Assembly: GCF_042648505.1 (NCBI RefSeq)
Contig: NZ_JBHRXK010000008.1
Span: 1-64,000 of the forward strand
DNA: 64,000 nucleotides
Origin: Lysobacter_L cavernae
GTDB taxonomy: Bacteria; Pseudomonadota; Gammaproteobacteria; Xanthomonadales; Xanthomonadaceae
Direction: 5' to 3'
The translations under genes and the position numbers were made by a program. Shown here in pieces: positions 43,191-52,307 of the stretch. The notes beneath the pieces are model-generated. The model saw nothing but the letters and a program-made list of their open reading frames with translations, ran no database searches and was not told the origin of the DNA. The stretch's first letter is position 1. Every line of letters starts with the position of its first letter.

Positions 43191-43931
43191 CTACCAACCC
43201 ATGTGGTGGCCGCCGTTGATGTCCAGGTTGGAGCCGGTGATCCAGGCGGCTTCCTCGGCGACCAGGAAGGCCACCGCGTAGGCGATCTCGTCCGGCGTGC
43301 CGAGCCGGCCGGTGGGGATTTCGGCAACGATCTTGGCGCGCACGTCGTCCGGCACCGCCATCACCATGTCAGTGGCGACGTAGCCCGGCGAGACCGTGTT
43401 GACGGTGATGCCGAAACGCGCGTTTTCGCGCGCCAGCGAGATCGTGAAGCCGTGCATGCCGGCCTTGGCGGCGGCGTAGTTGGCTTGGCCGTACTGGCCC
43501 TTGAGGCCGTTGATCGAGCTGATCTGCACGATCCGCCCCCAGCGCCGCTCGCGCATGTCCTCGATCACCGGACGGGTCACGTTGAAGCAGGAATTGAGGT
43601 TGGTGCCGATCACCTCGTTCCACTGCAGCGGGGTCATGCGGTGGAAGGTCGAGTCACGGGTGATGCCGGCGTTGTTGACCAGGATCTCGATCGGGCCGAG
43701 ATCGCGCTCGATCTCCTGCACCAGCGCCTGTGCCTGCTCGGGCAAGGACACGTCGCCCTGGGCGAGCGCGACGTCGATGCCATCGCCGCGCATCCGCGCC
43801 TGCCAGGCGCGGGCCCTGGCCTCGTCACGATAGTTGGTGGCGACCCGGTGGCCCATCTGCGCCAGGCGCCGGATGATGGCGGTGCCGATGCCACCGGTAC
43901 CGCCGGTGACGAGTGCCACGCGTGACTGCAT
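43191..43931 (-). CDS. phbB: Acetoacetyl-CoA reductase (short-chain dehydrogenase)
   Basis: 246 residues from the ATG at 43931, with GGAGGA 7 bases upstream. SDR motifs: cofactor site TGGTGGIGTAI, NNAG, and catalytic Ser-Tyr-Lys (ISSINGLKGQYGQANYAAAKAG). The substrate-binding region (GITRDSTFHRMTPLQWNEVIGTNLNSCFN and PGYVATDMV) matches PhbB/PhaB, which reduces acetoacetyl-CoA to (R)-3-hydroxybutyryl-CoA with NADPH for polyhydroxybutyrate. The nearby phaR supports this rather than FabG. Confidence 0.92.
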   Translation of the reverse strand: MQSRVALVTGGTGGIGTAIIRRLAQMGHRVATNYRDEARARAWQARMRGDGIDVALAQGDVSLPEQAQALVQEIERDLGPIEILVNNAGITRDSTFHRMTPLQWNEVIGTNLNSCFNVTRPVIEDMRERRWGRIVQISSINGLKGQYGQANYAAAKAGMHGFTISLARENARFGITVNTVSPGYVATDMVMAVPDDVRAKIVAEIPTGRLGTPDEIAYAVAFLVAEEAAWITGSNLDINGGHHMGW

Positions 43932-43973
43932 TGCTGTCCTCCCCCGACCGCCGGATGCGGCCACGACCCGATT

Positions 43974-44921
43974 CTAGTCAGCGATGGTGGAAACTGCTGC
44001 TGCATCGTGGCGGTCGCCGGCACCGGCGGGGATGGCCGCAACCACGAAGTCCGATTGCGCGCGGGCGAGCAGGGCCGCGACGCTGCCGGCACCGGCCAGT
44101 GCCGCCGGGTCCTGGCCGAGGCGCAGCCAGGCCGCGCGCAGGGCCGGCAGCGGGTCGTCGCGGTCGATCGGGAGCGCGGCCTCCGACTTGGACAGCTTGC
44201 GGCCGTCCGCTCCCAGCACCAGCGGCAGGTGGGCGTAGCGTGGCGTCGGCAGGCCGAGTGCGCGCTGCAGCAGGATCTGGCGCGGCGTCGAGTCGAGCAG
44301 GTCGGCGCCGCGGACGACATCGGTGATGCCCTGTGCGGCATCGTCGACCACGACCGCGAGTTGGTAGGCCCAGTAACCGTCGGCGCGCCTGAGCACGAAA
44401 TCGCCGACCGCACGCGCCACGTCCTGGGCGTAGACGCCCTGCACGGCATCGTCGAACGCGACCACGCCGTGGTCGGCGACGCGCAGGCGCACCGCCGGGT
44501 CGGTACGGGCGCCTTGGGCCACGCAGCGGCGGTGGATGCCGCCGGCGGCGGCCAGTCCGGTACGGCTGCAATGGCAGTGGAAGGCGAGGCCTTGTGCCAG
44601 CAGCCGGTCGAGCGCGGCCTGGTACAGGGTGCCGCGCTCGCTCTGGCGCACGATCGCCTCGTCGCTGTGCAGGCCGAACGCAGCCAGTGCATCAAGCTGG
44701 CGCTGCACGGCCCCGGCGACCTCGCGTGGCGGGTCGAGGTCCTCGACCCGCACCAGCCAGGTGCCGCCGGCCTGGCGCGCCAGCAGCCAGCTGCCGAACG
44801 CGGCCAGCAGCGAACCGAAATGCAGGTCGCCGGTGGGCGAGGGCGCGAAGCGGCCGCGGTACGGGGCGGGCGGCGTTGTGGGGGGCGTGGGCACAGCGGG
44901 CTCGTCGGGCAAAGCGGTCAC
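43974..44921 (-). CDS. gluQ: Glutamyl-Q tRNA(Asp) synthetase
   Basis: 315 residues from a GTG start. The class I synthetase core is GRFAPSPTGDLHFGSLLAA (HIGH-like) and KLSKS (KMSKS-like), with a zinc site in FHCHCSRTG...HRRC. The anticodon-binding domain of true GluRS is missing, as expected for GluQ, which attaches glutamate to queuosine at the wobble position of tRNA-Asp. HtpX lies divergently, 80 bases away. Confidence 0.95.
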   Translation of the reverse strand: MTALPDEPAVPTPPTTPPAPYRGRFAPSPTGDLHFGSLLAAFGSWLLARQAGGTWLVRVEDLDPPREVAGAVQRQLDALAAFGLHSDEAIVRQSERGTLYQAALDRLLAQGLAFHCHCSRTGLAAAGGIHRRCVAQGARTDPAVRLRVADHGVVAFDDAVQGVYAQDVARAVGDFVLRRADGYWAYQLAVVVDDAAQGITDVVRGADLLDSTPRQILLQRALGLPTPRYAHLPLVLGADGRKLSKSEAALPIDRDDPLPALRAAWLRLGQDPAALAGAGSVAALLARAQSDFVVAAIPAGAGDRHDAAAVSTIAD

Positions 44922-45001
44922 GACGCGATTTCACTTGAATTCAACGCCAGCGTGCCACATTTTCCTCGCATGTCGCGCATGGTGCGCGGAAGGTTCCTGT
45001 C

Positions 45002-45910
45002 ATGTTCAAGCGTGTCGCACTGTTCCTTGCCACCAATCTGGCGGTACTGGCCCTGCTCAGCATCGTCATGGCGATGCTGCAGAATTTCTTCGGCATCCAA
45101 CTGGGTGGCCAGGGCGGCCTGCTGGTCATGGCCACGGTATTCGGCTTCGGCGGCTCGTTCATTTCGTTGATGACCTCCAAGTGGATGGCCAAGCGCAGCA
45201 CCGGCGCCCACGTCATCGAGCAGCCGCGCAACGAGGCCGAGCAGTGGCTGGTCACGACCGTGCACCGCCAGGCGCAGGCTGCCGGCATCAAGATGCCCGA
45301 GGTCGCGATCTACGACGCGCCCGAGATCAACGCCTTTGCCACCGGTCCCAGCCGCAACAACTCGCTGGTGGCGGTATCGACCGGCCTGCTGCGGGCGATG
45401 AACCGCGACGAGGCCGAAGCCGTGCTCGCGCACGAGGTCAGTCACGTTGCCAACGGCGACATGGTGACCATGGCGCTGATCCAGGGCGTGCTCAACACCT
45501 TCGTGATCGTGCTGGCGCGCGTGGTCGGCCGTGTCATCGACGGCTACATCAGCGGCAACCGCGAGGGCGGCCCGGGCATCGGCTACTACGTGATCGTGTT
45601 CGTGCTCGACATGGTGTTCGGCCTGTTTGCCAGCATGATCGCGATGTGGTTCTCGCGTTACCGCGAGTTCCGCGCCGACGCCGGCGGCGCGCGCCTGGCC
45701 GGCCGCGACAAGATGATCGCCGCGCTGCAGCGCCTGTCGCAGACCCATGGCGAAAGCACGTTGCCCAAGACCATCCAGGCCTTCGGCATCAGCGGCGCGG
45801 TCGGCCACGGCCTGCGCAAGCTGCTGATGAGCCACCCGCCGCTGGAAGAGCGCATCGAGACCCTGCGCAATGCCCCGGTCGAACAGGTGCGCGGCAGCGT
45901 GGTGGGCTGA
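45002..45910 (+). CDS. htpX: Inner-membrane zinc protease HtpX
   Basis: 302 residues. Two N-terminal spans (FLATNLAVLALLSIVMAML; LLVMATVFGFGGSFISLM), the zinc site HEVSHVANGD near residue 140, two further spans (MALIQGVLNTFVIVLARVVG; YYVIVFVLDMVFGLFASMIAMW) and the third ligand Glu in YREFRADAGGARLAG. HtpX degrades misfolded membrane proteins with FtsH and is induced by envelope stress. A hairpin terminator follows at 45937. Confidence 0.96.
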   Translation: MFKRVALFLATNLAVLALLSIVMAMLQNFFGIQLGGQGGLLVMATVFGFGGSFISLMTSKWMAKRSTGAHVIEQPRNEAEQWLVTTVHRQAQAAGIKMPEVAIYDAPEINAFATGPSRNNSLVAVSTGLLRAMNRDEAEAVLAHEVSHVANGDMVTMALIQGVLNTFVIVLARVVGRVIDGYISGNREGGPGIGYYVIVFVLDMVFGLFASMIAMWFSRYREFRADAGGARLAGRDKMIAALQRLSQTHGESTLPKTIQAFGISGAVGHGLRKLLMSHPPLEERIETLRNAPVEQVRGSVVG

Positions 45911-45936
45911 TCCAGCTCCGTATCACCCGTATAGAG

Positions 45937-45960
45937 GAAGCCCGCCGAAAGGCGGGCTTC
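45937..45960 (+). terminator. Hairpin terminator after htpX
   Basis: GAAGCCCGCC-GAAA-GGCGGGCTTC forms a perfect 10-bp stem with a stable GNRA loop 26 bases after the htpX stop. The T-run is poor (CTAGTTGG), so stopping may be partial or Rho-assisted. Confidence 0.75.
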
Positions 45961-46143
45961 CTAGTTGGAAAGACAGCGACCGATTCGTGGCTGTTATGGA
46001 TCAACGACGGCGCCGGTCTATAGTCAGTGCGGTGCTGTCATGTCTGGCCCGACGCGGCCGCGTATCCGATCTGGCCGTACAGGAAGCTCTCTCCTTGCGC
46101 AGAGCATCGCCATCCCCTATTGAGCGAGAGGCAACCGCGTCGC

Positions 46144-46764
46144 ATGGCCGAACGAAAGTACGGTGAACCTGCGCCAAAAACCGACGCCACGATTGCCGGT
46201 GCCGACTGGTATGGCCGGAAACTTCAGCGTGAGCTGTATCAGGGCACACTGTTTGCAGACCTTGATTTTACCGAAGGCGAAAATTTCGGAACGGTCTTCA
46301 ACGAGTGCACATTTCGACGCGCTCGCTTCAATGCTTCCGTACACCACAGCGCGGCCTTTGTGAACTGCACTTTCCTATCGTGCAACTTCTTCGACAGTCG
46401 GTTCACGGAATGCAAGGTCGTGGGAAGCATGTTCGATGGCTGCCAGTTCGACCACATGCAGGTCATCGATGGTGATTGGGCTTTTGTCGGCCTGCCCGGC
46501 GCTGACTTGCGGCGTGCTTCGTTTCTCAGAACCCGATTGCGGGAGGCCGATTTGACCGGGGCGCAATGCCAGCGCAGTTCAATCCGTGACGTTGATCTGT
46601 CCGGCGCATGGCTCCACAGCGTCGATTTTTCCGGTTGCGACCTGCGTGGAAGCGACCTGAGCGCGCTGGAGCCAGAGAATGTCCGCCTCAAGGAGGCGAT
46701 CATCACGATCGATCAAACCATCGTGATTGCCGAGGCCCTCGGACTCGATGTGCGGCTTGAGTGA
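46144..46764 (+). CDS. Pentapeptide-repeat protein, Qnr/MfpA-like
   Basis: 206 residues from the ATG at 46144; upstream frame continuation is short and unlikely. Two stretches of pentapeptides of the form A(D/N)LxX are visible: about residues 35-110 (ENFGTVFNECTFRRARFNAS, FVNCTFLSCNFFDSRFTEC) and 118-185 (GADLRRASFLRTRLREADLTGAQC, VDLSGAWLHSVDFSGCDLRGSDLSAL), separated by a Gly region. The fold is a right-handed quadrilateral beta-helix. Size and two-part layout recall Qnr and McbG proteins that mimic DNA and protect gyrase, so this could be a chromosomal relative of such proteins. No gyrase protection can be claimed from sequence alone. It sits alone, 230 bases after htpX. Confidence 0.85.
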   Translation: MAERKYGEPAPKTDATIAGADWYGRKLQRELYQGTLFADLDFTEGENFGTVFNECTFRRARFNASVHHSAAFVNCTFLSCNFFDSRFTECKVVGSMFDGCQFDHMQVIDGDWAFVGLPGADLRRASFLRTRLREADLTGAQCQRSSIRDVDLSGAWLHSVDFSGCDLRGSDLSALEPENVRLKEAIITIDQTIVIAEALGLDVRLE

Positions 46765-46854
46765 CGCAATTCCCCGGGCGCCGAGCTGATTCCGTGCGAT
46801 TCGCGACCGACAGCAGACATTGGAGTGTCCGCTGCCAGCCGGCGAATCGGGTCG

Positions 46855-48927
46855 CTAGAACTCGTAATCCATCTCCGGCCCGGCCGGCGCCAGGAAGTGC
46901 CCCTGCGCGTAGTCGATGCCCGCACCAAACAGGATGGTCATGCTGGCCGCGTCCTGCACGAATTCGGCGATGGTCTGCTTGCCCAGCTCGCGCGCCTTGT
47001 CGGCGATCTCGCGGATGCGTTGCTGGTGGTCGGGGTTGCTCGGCAGTTCTTCCATGAAACTGCGGTCGATCTTGAGCAGCGCCGCGTCGAAGTGGCTGAG
47101 CAACTGGAACGAATTGAGCCCGACGCCGAACTGCTCCAGCCCCACGCGTACGCCGAACTGGGCGACCGCGGCCTGGAACTCCTGCGCCGCGCGCAGGTGG
47201 GTGAACACCTTCGACTCTGGCAGTTGCAGCACCAGCAGCTTGCCATCGGCGCCGTGTTTGGCCAGTTGCTCACCGATGAACTGCTGCAGGCTCTGGTCCT
47301 GCAGCGAGGCCTGGGTGATCTTGGCCAGCAGGGTGGTGCGCTTGCCGGCGCGCAGGCGCTCACCGATCACCGCGATGGCCTTGCCTACCACCCAGCGGTC
47401 GATCTCCCACAGCAGGCCGTGCTCCTCGGCGATCTGCAGGAACGCCAGCGGCGGCACCAGCTCACCGTGCTCGCCACGCAGGCGCAGGTAGGCCTCGTAC
47501 ATCTCGTCGGGTGCGCCGTGCAGGCCGATCAGTGGTTGGTAGTCCATGACGAAACGGTCGCCGTCGAGGCCATCGCGGATGCGCGCGACCCAAGCTTCGA
47601 TGCGCTCTTCCTCGGCGCGGTCGACCGCGCCGGGGTCGAACAGCTCGATGCGGTTGCCGCCGACGCTGACGGTCGACTGCACGCACTGGCTGGCCTTGCC
47701 CAGCACCGCGGTGACGCTGGCGATCTTCTCGCCGATCTGCACGCCGCCGATGCTGACGGTGGCGTTGAGCGAGCGGCTGTCGGTCGCCAGTACGTGGTCG
47801 GCGAAGGCCGCGCGCAGCGTCTCGGCGAGGCCGGCGGTGTGGAGGTGATCGCTGTTGCGGGTCAGCACCGCAAACTGGTGCTCGGCGAAGCGTGCGGCGA
47901 TGTCGTTCGGGCCGAGCACGCTGCGCAACCGCTGCGCGAAGGCGCCGATCAGGTCGTCGGCCGCGTCCAGTCCGATGTCCTGCAGCAGGCGCACATAATG
48001 GTCGGGCTCGATCAGCAGCAGGCCGTGGTGGGTCGCGTTCTGGGCGGCATCGGCGACGGTGTCCTCGAGTGCACGCAGGAAGGTGGCGCGGTTGAGGAGG
48101 CCGGTGGCCTGGTCGCGCTGGCGCAGCGCCTCGACTTCGCGGGCCAGGTCGGGGTCGAGCTCCTGCCGGCGCAGGATCACCTGCAGGCAGGTCTCGCCTT
48201 CGTAGCTGGCCGGGGTGAATTCCATGACCGCCGGAAAATGGCTGCCATCAAGCGCGCGCGCCTGGGTTTCGTGGCGTGGCGGCGCCTCGCCCTTGCCCAG
48301 TTGCTTGAGCAACTGCTTGAAGCCGTCGACCTGCTGCGGCGCGATCAGGTCGAGCAGCGACATGCCCTCGACGTCCTCGAACCCTTCGAAGCCGAAGATC
48401 TCCAGGTAGGCCGCGTTGGCACGGATGTGCATGCCTTCGTGGATGTAGGCGATCGGGTCGCGCGAGGACTCGATCAGCGCGTCGCAGCGGCGTTCGGTCT
48501 CGCGCACCTGGGCTTCGAGCTTGCGCTGCGAACGGCGCGCCTCCAGGTCCGCCCACTCCTTGCGCACCCGTGTCTGGACATGCTCCGGGTGGCCGCGCAG
48601 CAGCACGCCGCGCGCGCCCAGTCCCATGATTTCGAGCAGGCGCGCGTCGTCGATGTCGTCGAGCAGCACCAGCACCGGCAGATCCTTGCCGCTGGCGTCC
48701 ACGCACTGCATGACCTTGGCGATCGGCACGTTGTGCGTCTCGCGCGCGGCCAGCACCAGGTCCGGCGGCTGCTGTGCGATCAGGGCCGTCAGCTCATCGA
48801 CGTTTTCCGGTCGCGATGGACGTACCGCGATGCCACTGTTGCGCAGCCCGCTGACGATGGCCTCGGCTGCCTCGACGCTGTCGTCGACGATCAGCAGGCG
48901 CAGCGCCGTGTCTTTGCCGAATTGCAT
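46855..48927 (-). CDS. fimX: FimX-like c-di-GMP effector (REC-PAS-degenerate GGDEF-degenerate EAL)
   Basis: 690 residues from the ATG at 48927 with GGGAGGTG just upstream; P. aeruginosa FimX is 691. Receiver-like domain (LLIVDDSVEAAEAIVSGL, residues ~8-125), PAS (DALIESSRDPIAYIHEGMHI, ~165-275), GGDEF-like (GLLNRATFLRALED ... ARFAEHQFAVLT, ~290-440) and EAL-like (FVMDYQPLIGLHGAPDEMYEAYLRLRG, ~465-690). The GGDEF loop reads RFAEHQF and EAL reads EAY, and other catalytic residues are replaced, so it should bind rather than make or cut c-di-GMP. FimX controls type IV pilus assembly and twitching through PilZ and PilB. It is transcribed alone. Confidence 0.88.
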   Translation of the reverse strand: MQFGKDTALRLLIVDDSVEAAEAIVSGLRNSGIAVRPSRPENVDELTALIAQQPPDLVLAARETHNVPIAKVMQCVDASGKDLPVLVLLDDIDDARLLEIMGLGARGVLLRGHPEHVQTRVRKEWADLEARRSQRKLEAQVRETERRCDALIESSRDPIAYIHEGMHIRANAAYLEIFGFEGFEDVEGMSLLDLIAPQQVDGFKQLLKQLGKGEAPPRHETQARALDGSHFPAVMEFTPASYEGETCLQVILRRQELDPDLAREVEALRQRDQATGLLNRATFLRALEDTVADAAQNATHHGLLLIEPDHYVRLLQDIGLDAADDLIGAFAQRLRSVLGPNDIAARFAEHQFAVLTRNSDHLHTAGLAETLRAAFADHVLATDSRSLNATVSIGGVQIGEKIASVTAVLGKASQCVQSTVSVGGNRIELFDPGAVDRAEEERIEAWVARIRDGLDGDRFVMDYQPLIGLHGAPDEMYEAYLRLRGEHGELVPPLAFLQIAEEHGLLWEIDRWVVGKAIAVIGERLRAGKRTTLLAKITQASLQDQSLQQFIGEQLAKHGADGKLLVLQLPESKVFTHLRAAQEFQAAVAQFGVRVGLEQFGVGLNSFQLLSHFDAALLKIDRSFMEELPSNPDHQQRIREIADKARELGKQTIAEFVQDAASMTILFGAGIDYAQGHFLAPAGPEMDYEF

Positions 48928-49047
48928 TGCGTCACCTCCCCAAGGCGGGTTTATGACATGAACACGCGCAATCGTCCACGCAAAATGCGTCAAAACGGGA
49001 TGCGCGACGGATTGGAAATGGCGGATCGTGACCGCCTGCGGCCATTG

Positions 49048-50094
49048 CTAGAGCGGCCGTTTGCCGGGATCGCCTGCAACTTCGCGTACCAGCTTCGGCA
49101 CCAGGTAGCCGGACAGGCGCGCGGCCAGCGCCGCGTGCAGCTGCCGCGCCTGCGCGTCGCTCACCTCGAAGTGGGCGGCCCCTTGGACGCGGTCGAGCTG
49201 GTGCAGGTAATACGGCAGCACGCCCGCGGCATGGCCGCGTTCGCTCAGTGCGGCCAGCGCATCGACCGAGTCGTTGACGCCGCGCAGCAGGACCGCCTGG
49301 TTGAGCAAGGTGGCGCCGGTGCCGCGCAGGCGCGTGAGGGCGGTGTCGACGGCGTCGTCGAACTCGTTGGCGTGGTTGGCGTGCAGGACGACGGTGACCG
49401 GCCAGGGCAGGGCACCCAGCCAGGCGAGCAGGGCGTCGTCGACGCGCTCGGGCAGCACCACCGGCAGGCGGGTGTGGATGCGCAGGCGCTTGAGGTGCGG
49501 CACCGTGGCCAGCGCGTCGGTGAGCTCGGCCAGCTTGGGCGTCGCCAGCGACCAGGGATCGCCGCCGGAGAGGATGACCTCGTCGATGGCGGTGTCGGCG
49601 CGGATCAGTTCGACCGCGTCGCGCCAGCCGGCCGCGGCCGCGGTTTCCTCGGCATAAGGGAAATGGCGGCGGAAGCAGTAACGGCAATGCACCGCGCAGC
49701 TGCCGGTCGCGACCAGCAGGGCGCGGCCGCGGTATTTGCGGATCACCCCGTGGCCGGCCTTGGCGGCGCCGTCACCGACGGCGTCCAGGGAGAAACCGGG
49801 CATCGGCTTCATCTCATCGTCCAGCGGCAACACCTGGCGCAGCAGCGGGTCGTGCGGGTCGCCACGGCGCATGCGCGCGACGAAGCCATGCGGCACCCGC
49901 AACGGGAAATGCGCGGCGGCCGCGTCCGAGATCGCCAGGCAGGCCGGCCCCATATCCATATGATCCAAGCCGAGCAGGGCCAGCAGCTCGCGCGGGTCGC
50001 GCACGGCGTCGCGCCAGAGCTGTTGCCAGCGCGGGGCGATGGGGGTGGCGGGCTGGGGGGCGGGCTGCATCGAGGCAGGGGCTGCAGGTATCAT
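49048..50094 (-). CDS. epmB: EF-P (R)-beta-lysylation radical-SAM enzyme (lysine 2,3-aminomutase)
   Basis: 348 residues from the ATG at 50094. The radical SAM cluster is CAVHCRYCFRRHFPY, with GSC preceding; other KamA-family marks are EVILSGGDPW, LRIHTRLPVVLPERV and the short size typical of EpmB rather than long clostridial KamA. EpmB converts (S)-alpha- to (R)-beta-lysine, which EpmA attaches to EF-P. The target gene efp is divergent, starting 121 bases away, which supports the assignment. Substrate Lys34 is present in that EF-P. Confidence 0.94.
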   Translation of the reverse strand: MIPAAPASMQPAPQPATPIAPRWQQLWRDAVRDPRELLALLGLDHMDMGPACLAISDAAAAHFPLRVPHGFVARMRRGDPHDPLLRQVLPLDDEMKPMPGFSLDAVGDGAAKAGHGVIRKYRGRALLVATGSCAVHCRYCFRRHFPYAEETAAAAGWRDAVELIRADTAIDEVILSGGDPWSLATPKLAELTDALATVPHLKRLRIHTRLPVVLPERVDDALLAWLGALPWPVTVVLHANHANEFDDAVDTALTRLRGTGATLLNQAVLLRGVNDSVDALAALSERGHAAGVLPYYLHQLDRVQGAAHFEVSDAQARQLHAALAARLSGYLVPKLVREVAGDPGKRPL

Positions 50095-50215
50095 GGCGGA
50101 CCGGTTTTCCTTGCGCCGCGGCCTTCGGCCCGACACAACAGCCCGACATTCTAGCCTCCGCGGCCATCAACGCGGGTCGGCGCCCCGACACTTATTCATA
50201 CGCAGGAGTTTCACC

Positions 50216-50782
50216 ATGGCCACCTTGGGCATGAACGACGTCAAGAACGGTCAGAAGATCCTGGTCAACAACGACCCGTGCATCATCACCGAGACCGAGT
50301 ACGTCAAGCCGGGCAAGGGCCAGGCCTTCACCCGCGTGAAGTACCGCAGCATCAAGTCCGGCCGCGTCGTCGAAATGACCATGAAGGCCACCGACAACGT
50401 CGAGCAGGCCGATGTCGTCGACACCGACATGCAGTACCTGTACTCCGACGGCGAGTACTGGCACTTCATGAACCAGGAAAGCTTCGAGCAGGTCCAGTCC
50501 GACAAGGCCGGCATGGCCGGTGCCGAGAAGTGGCTCAAGGGCGAGGAAGAATGCGTGGTCACGCTGTGGAACGGTTCGCCGATCTCCGTGCAGCCGCCGA
50601 ACTTCGTCGAGCTGAAGATCACCGAGACCGATCCGGGCGTGCGCGGCGACACCTCCGGCGGCGGCGGCAAGCCGGCCACGCTGGAAACCGGCGCCGTGGT
50701 GCGGGTGCCGTTATTCGTGGGTCAGGAAGAAACCATCAAGGTCGACACCCGCTCGGGCGAGTACGTCAGCCGGGTGAAGTGA
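50216..50782 (+). CDS. efp: Translation elongation factor P
   Basis: 188 residues with GCAGGAG upstream. All three beta-barrel domains are present: KOW-like (MNDVKNGQKILVNNDPCIITETEYVKPGKGQAFTRVKYRS), central OB and C-terminal OB (TDPGVRGDTSGGGGKPATLETGAVVRVPLFVGQEETIKVDTRSGEYVSRVK). Lys34 in KPGKGQ is the residue modified by EpmA/EpmB; the neighbouring epmB fits lysylation rather than EarP-type rhamnosylation. EF-P relieves ribosome stalls at poly-proline. Confidence 0.98.
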   Translation: MATLGMNDVKNGQKILVNNDPCIITETEYVKPGKGQAFTRVKYRSIKSGRVVEMTMKATDNVEQADVVDTDMQYLYSDGEYWHFMNQESFEQVQSDKAGMAGAEKWLKGEEECVVTLWNGSPISVQPPNFVELKITETDPGVRGDTSGGGGKPATLETGAVVRVPLFVGQEETIKVDTRSGEYVSRVK

Positions 50783-50830
50783 CGATTTGGCCCGTGGCCG
50801 CTTTTGCGGCCACGACTTTGCCAAATCGTC
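50781..50830 (+). terminator. Nested hairpin after efp
   Basis: Two nested perfect stems: outer GACGATTTGGC (50781-50791) with GCCAAATCGTC (50820-50830), and inner CGTGGCCGC (50793-50801) with GCGGCCACG (50806-50814) around TTTT. The outer stem includes the last bases of the efp stop codon. It should end efp transcription. Confidence 0.85.
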
Positions 50831-50924
50831 ATCCCGAGCGCAGCGAGGGATCTGCTTTCGCTTTCGCTTTGTCGCCGGATCGCAACCCGACAGCAGCAGA
50901 TTCCTCTACTTCGTTCGGAATGAC
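50828..50924. repeat. Dispersed imperfect inverted repeat upstream of mtaD
   Basis: Left arm 50828-50856 (GTCATCCCGAGCGCAGCGAG...) and right arm 50895-50924 (reverse complement begins GTCATTCCGAACGAAGTAGA...) are related over ~29 bases with several mismatches. This is the widespread GTCATTCCGA...GAATCTGC-type intergenic repeat; a variant is at 19221-19319. Confidence 0.8.
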
Positions 50925-50935
50925 AGGATGAGTGC

Positions 50936-52279
50936 ATGACCAGCGACCACCACCCCCAGCGCTGCGACCTCTTGATCGAAGCCGGCTGGGTGGTCCCGGT
51001 CGAACCGCACGGCGTGGTGCTCGAAGACCACGCCGTTGCCATTACCGACGGCGCGATCGTGGCGCTGCTGCCGACCCGCGAGGCGCGCGCGCGCTTCGTC
51101 GCCAAGGAGACCGTGTCGCGGCCGGAGGCGGCGCTGATCCCAGGCCTGGTCAACGCCCACACCCACAACCCGATGACGCTGCTGCGCGGCATCGCCGACG
51201 ACCTGCCACTGATGGAGTGGCTGCAGGGCCACATCTGGCCGGTCGAGGGCGCGGTGATCGGGCCAGAGTTCGTCGCCGACGGCATTACGCTCGCCATCGC
51301 CGAGATGCTGCGTGGCGGCACCACCTGCGCCAACGAGAACTACTTCTTCCCAGACGTGCAGGCTGCGGTCTACAAGCGCCACGGCTTCCGCGCCCGCGTC
51401 GGCCTGCCGGTGATCGACTTCCCGACCGCCTGGGCCAGCTCGTCGGACGAGTACTTCGACCGCGCCGGTGAAGTCCACGACCAGTGGCGCGACGACCCGC
51501 TGATCAGTACCGCCTTCGCCCCGCACGCGCCGTACACCGTGTCGGACGCGAACTTCGAGCGCATCCGCATGCTCGCCGACCAGCTCGACGTGCCGGTGCA
51601 CCTGCACACGCACGAGACCGCGCATGAGGTCGTCGAGTCGCACGACAAGCACGGCCAGCGTCCGATCGCGCGGCTGGACCGGCTCGGTCTGGTCAACGAC
51701 CGCCTGATCGCGGTGCACATGACCCAGCTCACCGACGCCGAGATCGAGCTGTGCGCGCAGCGCGGCGTCAGCGTCGTGCATTGCCCCGAATCCAACCTCA
51801 AGCTGGCCTCGGGCTTCTGCCCGATCGGCAAGCTGCAGCAGGCCGGCGTCAACCTCGCCATCGGCACCGACGGCTGCGCCAGCAACAACGACCTCGACAT
51901 GTTCGGCGAGACCCGCACCGCGGCGCTGCTGGCCAAGGCGGTGGCTCAGGACGCGTCGGCATTCGATGCGGCCAGCGCGTTGCATGCGGCCACGCTCGGC
52001 GGCGCGCGCGCGCTTGGCTTCGAGACGAAGATCGGCTCGATCGAGCCGGGCAAGCAGGCCGACCTGGTCTGCGTCGACCTCGACCAGTTGGAAACGCAAC
52101 CGCTGCACCACGTGATCTCGCAGCTGATCTATGCCGTCGGGCGCCAACAGGTCAGCGACGTATGGATCGCCGGTCAGGCCAAGCTGCGCGGCCGCGTGCT
52201 GGTCAACATCGACACCGACGCACTGATCGCCAACGCCAAGCAGTGGCGCTCGCGGATCGCGGCGATCCGGCTGACTTGA
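50936..52279 (+). CDS. mtaD: 5-methylthioadenosine/S-adenosylhomocysteine deaminase (amidohydrolase)
   Basis: 447 residues. TRZ/ATZ-type amidohydrolase: metal ligands HTH in PGLVNAHTHNPMTLLRG, a His in HLHTHETAHEV, His in VVHCPESNLKLASGF, and Asp in GTDGCASNNDLDMFGE. The C-terminal beta domain closes with GSIEPGKQADLVCVDLDQ. MtaD deaminates methylthioadenosine to methylthioinosine, or S-adenosylhomocysteine. The order mtaD-ubiG-phosphatase equals that of the P. aeruginosa PA3170-3171-3172 region, which supports the name. An inverted repeat separates it from ubiG. Confidence 0.92.
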   Translation: MTSDHHPQRCDLLIEAGWVVPVEPHGVVLEDHAVAITDGAIVALLPTREARARFVAKETVSRPEAALIPGLVNAHTHNPMTLLRGIADDLPLMEWLQGHIWPVEGAVIGPEFVADGITLAIAEMLRGGTTCANENYFFPDVQAAVYKRHGFRARVGLPVIDFPTAWASSSDEYFDRAGEVHDQWRDDPLISTAFAPHAPYTVSDANFERIRMLADQLDVPVHLHTHETAHEVVESHDKHGQRPIARLDRLGLVNDRLIAVHMTQLTDAEIELCAQRGVSVVHCPESNLKLASGFCPIGKLQQAGVNLAIGTDGCASNNDLDMFGETRTAALLAKAVAQDASAFDAASALHAATLGGARALGFETKIGSIEPGKQADLVCVDLDQLETQPLHHVISQLIYAVGRQQVSDVWIAGQAKLRGRVLVNIDTDALIANAKQWRSRIAAIRLT

Positions 52280-52307
52280 GCAGTATGTTTTTGTTGTTGC
52301 ATTTGCT

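Noticed and set aside
46825..50154. A 1109-codon open frame on the plus strand across fimX and epmB
   Set aside because: Antisense to two well-supported genes, low-complexity Ala/Gln/Arg product, no ribosome binding sequence.
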